Positions 59,362 to 64,000 of a stretch of 64,000 nucleotides of DNA are shown in pieces. This DNA is from Pseudomonas triclosanedens. GTDB taxonomy: Bacteria > Pseudomonadota > Gammaproteobacteria > Pseudomonadales > Pseudomonadaceae. The first letter of the stretch is position 1; each line of letters opens with the position of its first letter. The stretch covers positions 3,833,001 through 3,897,000 of the forward strand of contig NZ_CP113432.1 in the NCBI RefSeq assembly GCF_026686735.1, written 5' to 3'. The position numbers and the translations under genes were made by a program. The notes beneath the pieces are model-generated. The model was given only the letters and a program-made list of their open reading frames with translations. It was not told the DNA's origin and searched no databases.

Positions 59362-60177
59362 TCACTGTTGGGTCTGCGCCACATCGGCGCTGGATTCGAT
59401 GACTACCCGGCGGTCAGCCGCCAGGCATTTGATCAGTTGCGCGCGGGGTACGTCCGGACAGTCGGCCACCGGTTCGGCGGCACCAACGCCACGCACCTGC
59501 ATCAGCCCCTTGGGCACGCCGGCCTCGGCCAGGTAGTCGCGCACCGCTTCGGCACGGCGACGCGAGAGGTCGAGGTTGTAGGCCGCCGAACCGAGGCGGT
59601 CGGTGTGCCCGGTGATGGCGATGTGCGCCGGCTGTTGCTGCATCAGTTGCGTGGCCAGGCGAGCCAGGCTGGCGCGGCCTTCGGCGCTCAGGCGATCACT
59701 GTCGAAGGCGAAGGTAGCGTCGCCGGAGAGCGTCACCCGCGTGGCCTGTGCCGGCTGCGGCGCCGGGGCGGCAGGCTTGGCCTGTTCAAGGCAGTCCGCC
59801 GGCGAGAACAGGAAGCTCTGGGCCTGCATGTCCTTGTCGAACAGCACCTTGTACTGGCAGACCAGGTCGTCCTGGCCGTCGCGGCGGAAGCGCAGGATGT
59901 AGTCCCACTCGTGCACGCCGAACATGCCTTCGTGGAAGTGCGGGGTGCCGAGCATTTCGTAGAGCTGCGCCTTGTCCATGCCGGGACGGACCTTGGCGAG
60001 GTTCTCCAGGTTCACGTAGCTGCCCTGCGGGCGGTAGGAGTCGCTGATCGACGGAAACTTGGGCTCGGCACTGTGGCCTTGCCCGTCCACCGTGCTGTAG
60101 CTGCCGCAGGCGGCCAGCATCAGGCTGATGCAACCCAGGGCGAAGAAGCGGGTGGTTTGGAACTTGCGAATGTTCAT
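59362..60177 (-). CDS. TpgA-like lipoprotein: SmpA/BamE-like plus OmpA peptidoglycan-binding domain
   Basis: The 271-residue protein has lipobox LAACG. An N-terminal SmpA/BamE-like domain spans ~35-110 (NLAKVRPGMDKAQLYEMLGTP, FGVHEWDYILRF). A linker rich in Ala/Pro follows, then an OmpA C-terminal domain ~150-265 with AITGHTDRLGSAAYNLDLSRRRAEAV and DRRVVIE. This two-domain layout matches TpgA of Acinetobacter, which binds peptidoglycan and anchors or stabilises a trimeric autotransporter. Here it follows the YadA-like gene by 50 bases, with AGGAGG upstream of the ATG at 60177. It is therefore the probable periplasmic partner of that adhesin. Confidence 0.82.
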   Translation of the reverse strand: MNIRKFQTTRFFALGCISLMLAACGSYSTVDGQGHSAEPKFPSISDSYRPQGSYVNLENLAKVRPGMDKAQLYEMLGTPHFHEGMFGVHEWDYILRFRRDGQDDLVCQYKVLFDKDMQAQSFLFSPADCLEQAKPAAPAPQPAQATRVTLSGDATFAFDSDRLSAEGRASLARLATQLMQQQPAHIAITGHTDRLGSAAYNLDLSRRRAEAVRDYLAEAGVPKGLMQVRGVGAAEPVADCPDVPRAQLIKCLAADRRVVIESSADVAQTQQ

Positions 60178-60227
60178 GTTGGCCTCCTGGGGCCGGCCCG
60201 GCCGCAGCCGGGCCCGGATGGAATGAC

Positions 60228-63086
60228 TCACCACTGGTAACCGACACCGACGGCGACGCCGGTGTCACCCTGGCTGCTGGTCGTACCCTGCAGCTTGGTG
60301 ATCCACTTGCCGTTGTCGGAGATTTTCGACACGCCTATCGCCAGCGCGCCCTGGCCGCGGTAGTTGCCCAGGCCGACGGTGGCCATGCTGGCCCCCGGCG
60401 AGTAGGGCTGCGGCAGCGTTGCCATCGCCATCGCCCCGGCGATGCCGGCGCTGAGGATGTCGTCCTGCTTCTTCAGGTCGTGGCGCAGCGCGTTGTAGCG
60501 GGAGTCGGCGTAGTCGTAGTACTGGTTGGAGATATCGCCGATGCTCTGCTGCAACTGGCTGACGTTCACCGCGTCGGTCGGCTGGGTGCCGGCGGCGACG
60601 TTGGTGATCTGCCGCTCGTTGCCGGCGCTGCCCACCGAGACGCTGTTCGCCCGGTCGGCCACCGAGTTGGCGCCGAGCGCCACCGAGTTGGCTCCCTGGG
60701 CGTTGGCGCCGTTGCCCAGCGCCGTGGCGTTGTGGCCGCTGGCATGGGCACGGGTACCGATGGCCGCGCTGTTGTCGCCGGAGGCCACCGCACCGGCGCC
60801 GCCAGCCACCGCGTCGATACCGGTGGGCCGAGGCTTGGGCAGGTTGCTGGTGTTGTTCACCTGGAACATGCCGTCGGTGCCGTTCTGCAGGTGGGTGATG
60901 TCGGTGGACGCCTGCTTGATGCGGTTGTCGACGTTGGTGATGTTGGTGTTGATGGTGTCGCCCTGCTCGCGCAGTTGCGAGACGTTCACCGCGTCGGTGT
61001 CGGCTTCGCCGGCCTTGACGTTGGTGATCTGCCGTTCGTTGCCGGCGCTGCCCACCGAGACGCTGTTGTCGCGGTCGGCCACCGAGTCGGCACCGAGGGC
61101 GACGCTGTTGTCGGAGGTGGCGCTGGAGCCTGCACCGATGGCCGAGCTGCGTTCGCCGCTGGCGGAAGCGCCGTCGCCCATCGCTACCGCGGAGCTGCCG
61201 CTGGCGCTGGCGCCATTGCCCACCGCCGTTGCCGCTTCGCCGCTGGCGCTGGCGTTGCTGCCGATGGCGCTGGCGTTGGCGGCGCTGGCGTTGGCCCCGT
61301 CACCCATAGCCAAGGAAGACGCGCCGGACGCCTGGGCGGCCGGGCCGACGGCGATGGAGTCGGTGCCGCTGGCGACGGAGTCGGGTTTCTGCGAGTTGGC
61401 GTGGAAGTACTTGATGTTGCCCAGGGTGATGTTGTTGATCTGGGTGGTCACCTCGTACAACTGCGAGCCGTTGACCGCATCGGTGGAGTCGGCGCTGATT
61501 TCGCCGGGGGCGACGTTGACGATCTTGTTCGGGCCACGGCCACCGTGGTTGGCGTTGAACGCGCCTTTGCCACCGTCGGCGGTCGCATCCCACAGCAGTG
61601 CGTCCTGGGCCAGTTGGTCGGTACGGTCGGCAACGCCCTTGAGCTGCGAGACGTTGACCGCATCGGTCTGGTCGGCGCCGGCGGCGACGTTGGTGATACG
61701 GCGCTCGGCACCGGCGCTACCGACCGAAACCTCGCCACTGGCCACACCGGCGACCGCTGCGGCAGTGGGAGCGTAGGCGGGATGGCTGAGGTCGGCGCTG
61801 GTGCTGCTGCCCGCGCCGAGGGCAACGCTGTTGTCCGCGCTGGCGCTGGCGTTGCGGCCCAGGGCCAGGGCGCTGTCGCCGGTGGCCTCGGCCTTGTAGC
61901 CGACCGCCGTGGAGCCTTGCCCCTTGGCGTAGGCGTCGTCCACCGGCAGGCCGTTGTCGTTGGTCCGCACGTAGCGGATGCCACGGCCGTTTTCCTGGAT
62001 GTTGGTATCGCTGTCGTCGCCGAAGACATTGGTGACGCGGTTATCGACGTTGGTGACGTTCTGGTTGGTCGTGTTGAGCTGCGAACCGTTGATCGCGTCG
62101 GTGGAGGTGGCGTTGACGTCGCCGTCGGCCACGTTGGTGATCTTGTGCGGGCCGGTGCCGCCGTGCCTGGCGCTGAACGCGCCCTCGGTCGCATCCCAGA
62201 GCAAGGCGTCCTGGGCCAGTTGGCCGGTGACACCCTTGAGCTGGGCGACGTTCACCGCATCGCTGTCCAGACTACCCGCCGCCAGACCGGTGATCTGCCG
62301 ATAGTTGCCGCTGGCGGCATCGCCCACGGCAATGGCCCCCAGCGTGCTCTGGGTAGCGCGGATAGCATCGGCCTGGGCCTGGGTCACGCCACCGGGTACA
62401 TAGCCGGCCTGGCCGGCAGTGGTGTTGGCGACCGAACCTGAGCCCAGCGCCACGCCACCCACGGCGCTGGCCTGGGCACCGGTGCCCAGGGCCATCGCGT
62501 TCTGCTGGCTGGCTACGGCGTCGTTACCGATGGCGATGGAGTTCTGGGCAGTGGCGCGGGTGCCGGTGGGGTTGCCACTGGCGTCGGTGCCGATGTTGCC
62601 GATGGCCATCGAGTTGGTGGGGTTGGGGCCGAACTTGTTGTTCAGGCCGATACGCCCACCGTTGACGTACAACTCGTTGCCCAGGGTCAGCGAGTCGGTG
62701 CCGTCAGTACGGCTGCCGGAGCCGTAGAAAAGTACGCGGGAGGTCTGGCTGGCCTTGTCGTTGGTCAGGCAGTTGGTGTTGTTGCTGTCGTACTTCCAGC
62801 CAGTGCTGCCGGTATCCCCGGTATCATGGACGAAGATACAGCCCGAGTCGTTACTGGCGTCATTGACGTAGAGGCCGGGGTTGCCGGAGATGCCTTTCTC
62901 GAAATTGGAACCGTCCTTGTAGGGCGTTGCTGCGAAGGCCGGCATGACCGGCACGCACAGCATCGAGGTGGCCACGGCTCCGACCAGGGCGCTGCGGCCG
63001 GTCTTGCGGTGGGCGGTGGCGAATTCGGAAGCGGCGACCCACGCGTTACGCGCGGTACTCCACACCAGACGGTAAATCCTGTTCAT
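60228..63086 (-). CDS. YadA-like trimeric autotransporter adhesin
   Basis: The 952-residue protein starts with an extended signal peptide region (MNRIYRLVWSTARNAWVAAS, residues 1-20), followed by a hydrophobic core ending PAFAA. The passenger holds YadA-head repeats with SxAxG pattern (for example SIAIGNDAVASQQNAMALGTG near 190) and neck/stalk modules with ITNVAAGxxxTDAVNVSQL, repeated at least five times. The last ~90 residues form the YadA anchor: a helix, then four strands ending GVAVGVGYQW. It is a trimeric surface adhesin. The ATG at 63086 begins the ESPR; an upstream in-frame ATG at 63110 is less likely. It is second in the operon, after the repeat protein and before the TpgA-like gene. 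Confidence 0.9.
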   Translation of the reverse strand: MNRIYRLVWSTARNAWVAASEFATAHRKTGRSALVGAVATSMLCVPVMPAFAATPYKDGSNFEKGISGNPGLYVNDASNDSGCIFVHDTGDTGSTGWKYDSNNTNCLTNDKASQTSRVLFYGSGSRTDGTDSLTLGNELYVNGGRIGLNNKFGPNPTNSMAIGNIGTDASGNPTGTRATAQNSIAIGNDAVASQQNAMALGTGAQASAVGGVALGSGSVANTTAGQAGYVPGGVTQAQADAIRATQSTLGAIAVGDAASGNYRQITGLAAGSLDSDAVNVAQLKGVTGQLAQDALLWDATEGAFSARHGGTGPHKITNVADGDVNATSTDAINGSQLNTTNQNVTNVDNRVTNVFGDDSDTNIQENGRGIRYVRTNDNGLPVDDAYAKGQGSTAVGYKAEATGDSALALGRNASASADNSVALGAGSSTSADLSHPAYAPTAAAVAGVASGEVSVGSAGAERRITNVAAGADQTDAVNVSQLKGVADRTDQLAQDALLWDATADGGKGAFNANHGGRGPNKIVNVAPGEISADSTDAVNGSQLYEVTTQINNITLGNIKYFHANSQKPDSVASGTDSIAVGPAAQASGASSLAMGDGANASAANASAIGSNASASGEAATAVGNGASASGSSAVAMGDGASASGERSSAIGAGSSATSDNSVALGADSVADRDNSVSVGSAGNERQITNVKAGEADTDAVNVSQLREQGDTINTNITNVDNRIKQASTDITHLQNGTDGMFQVNNTSNLPKPRPTGIDAVAGGAGAVASGDNSAAIGTRAHASGHNATALGNGANAQGANSVALGANSVADRANSVSVGSAGNERQITNVAAGTQPTDAVNVSQLQQSIGDISNQYYDYADSRYNALRHDLKKQDDILSAGIAGAMAMATLPQPYSPGASMATVGLGNYRGQGALAIGVSKISDNGKWITKLQGTTSSQGDTGVAVGVGYQW

Positions 63087-63133
63087 ACGGGGCTCCTTCC
63101 AGGGGATCAACCCCTGGAGTCAGCAAGGGAAAA

Positions 63134-63955
63134 TCAACGGGAAGACAGCTGCAGGGCGCGGCTGGACTGGATCAGTTGCGGGCGCTCCATCGCACTCGGG
63201 CGGGACTGCTGGAGCGCGCGCTCGTAGGCGCGCAGGGCGCCCTGGTGGTCCTGGCGGACGTAGTCGAGGTAGGCACCGGCGAACAGCCCGGCTTCGGTGC
63301 GCAGGTCACGCTTGACCGCGTCGGGCGCCTGCAGGGCATCGATCTCGGCGAACACCGTGGAGATGTCGGACTTGCCCTGGTACAGGGCGAGCATCGCGCG
63401 TTGCTGTTCGGTGGCCGGCTTGATGCCGCGGGCGAGCTTTTCGACCCGAGCCTTGGCGGTGGCCGGCTTCAGGCCGGCGTCGCTGGCCTGGCGGGCGGTC
63501 AGCCACATGTTCCAGAAGCCGGCATAGGCTTGCAGGCGGGGGTTGGGCGAAGTTTTCTGCAGCTCGGCGAAGGCTTTGCCTGCCTGGTCGAAGCGACCCA
63601 GCGCGGCCAGATTGACCGCCGACGGCAGGGCGATCACCGCGGCCTGGTCGCTGCCCTTGAGGGCGTCGTAGAACTGCCGGGCACGGACGTGGCGGCCGCC
63701 GGCATCCTCGATGAATGCCTGTTCGGCAAGTGCGCGGGTACCGCCCTGCCCTTGCGCGCCGGCTTCACGCAACAGGGCCTGGGCCGAGGCGAGGTCGCCT
63801 TCGAGCAATTGCTGGTGAGCGAGCATGACCAGCGGCTGGAACCCCCTGGGAGGTTGCGCGGCGGGTTCGGCCAGGGCAGCGCCGCAGGCGGTCAGCAAGG
63901 TAATGGCGAGGGCCAGGGAACGAGGCCGGCGCGAGAGCTTCATTAGATGGGACAT
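63134..63955 (-). CDS. Secreted TPR-like helical repeat protein in the trimeric autotransporter operon
   Basis: The 273-residue product has a signal peptide ending near AALAEP, with a cysteine (LLTACGAALA) that is not a good lipobox. The mature protein is almost entirely helical, with TPR-like units such as AHQQLLEGDLASAQALLREAGA, ARQFYDALKGSDQAAVIAL, and YLDYVRQDHQGALRAYERALQQSR. It ends 48 bases before the autotransporter gene, so it is likely the first gene of the operon. A role as periplasmic chaperone or assembly factor is an inference from position. AGGAG lies nine bases before the ATG at 63955; ATG 63943 is an alternative. Confidence 0.7.
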   Translation of the reverse strand: MSHLMKLSRRPRSLALAITLLTACGAALAEPAAQPPRGFQPLVMLAHQQLLEGDLASAQALLREAGAQGQGGTRALAEQAFIEDAGGRHVRARQFYDALKGSDQAAVIALPSAVNLAALGRFDQAGKAFAELQKTSPNPRLQAYAGFWNMWLTARQASDAGLKPATAKARVEKLARGIKPATEQQRAMLALYQGKSDISTVFAEIDALQAPDAVKRDLRTEAGLFAGAYLDYVRQDHQGALRAYERALQQSRPSAMERPQLIQSSRALQLSSR

Positions 63956-64000
63956 GGTGGCAACTCCTGGAAAGAATTCGAGTTGCCGCAATGCTAGGAA

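Overview
The window is GC-rich and gene-dense, with the gene content of a Pseudomonas in the broad sense, most like the P. aeruginosa / P. nitroreducens / P. citronellolis side of the genus. That placement is inferred from gene content (OprD porin, HAE1-type RND pump, chaperone-usher fimbriae, CdrAB-like two-partner secretion, class C beta-lactamase). No rRNA, tRNA, CRISPR array, complete IS or prophage was recognised. The first gene is cut by the left edge.

Layout. 1-1.4 kb: end of a glycine betaine/choline-type ABC importer. 1.5-3.3 kb: AadA-like nucleotidyltransferase and a periplasmic propeller-like protein. 3.4-7.5 kb: three-gene envelope operon (OmpA-type lipoprotein, large membrane protein, secreted VWA-like protein) of unknown role. 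8-12 kb: LysR regulator, a CMD/aldo-keto reductase/Zn-alcohol dehydrogenase operon, and a decayed aldo-keto reductase. 12-18.4 kb: MOSC protein, EamA transporter with divergent LysR, an unknown membrane protein, MFS transporter, and a MerR/DUF2938 pair sharing a SoxR-type box. 18.4-26.9 kb: an unusual receiver-LuxR-PAS-kinase-like regulator followed by a CdrAB-like TpsA/TpsB adhesin system. 27-28.5 kb: SulP transporter. 28.5-35 kb: RND tripartite efflux operon with a divergent TetR gene that is frameshifted. 35-42 kb: intergenic repeats, MgtC, cupin, PanB, AraC, RlmN-like enzyme, an unknown protein and an AmpC beta-lactamase. 42.2-48.4 kb: AT-rich leader and a complete chaperone-usher fimbrial operon. 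48.4-51.2 kb: gene remnants, alpha/beta hydrolase, OprD porin. 51.4-58.4 kb: MocR regulator divergent from a six-gene operon. 58.5-64 kb: trimeric autotransporter operon with a TpgA-like partner.

The strongest candidate for an under-described system is the 51.4-58.4 kb operon. It encodes an EamA exporter, a canonical JAMM protease, a fusion of a ubiquitin-like sulfur-carrier domain, a ThiF/MoeB-type adenylyltransferase and a rhodanese, a cysteine-synthase-like PLP enzyme, a serine acetyltransferase with a long C-terminal extension, and an AlaX-type tRNA-editing protein. These parts match protein-thiocarboxylate sulfur delivery (compare CysO/CysM/Mec, QbsC/D/E and HcyS/D/F). The Gly-Gly of the carrier domain is internal to the fusion, so proteolysis by the neighbouring JAMM enzyme may be needed to expose it.

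Surface attachment is a second theme, with three separate adhesin systems (TPS, chaperone-usher, trimeric autotransporter) in 64 kb. Several intergenic stretches hold gene remnants.
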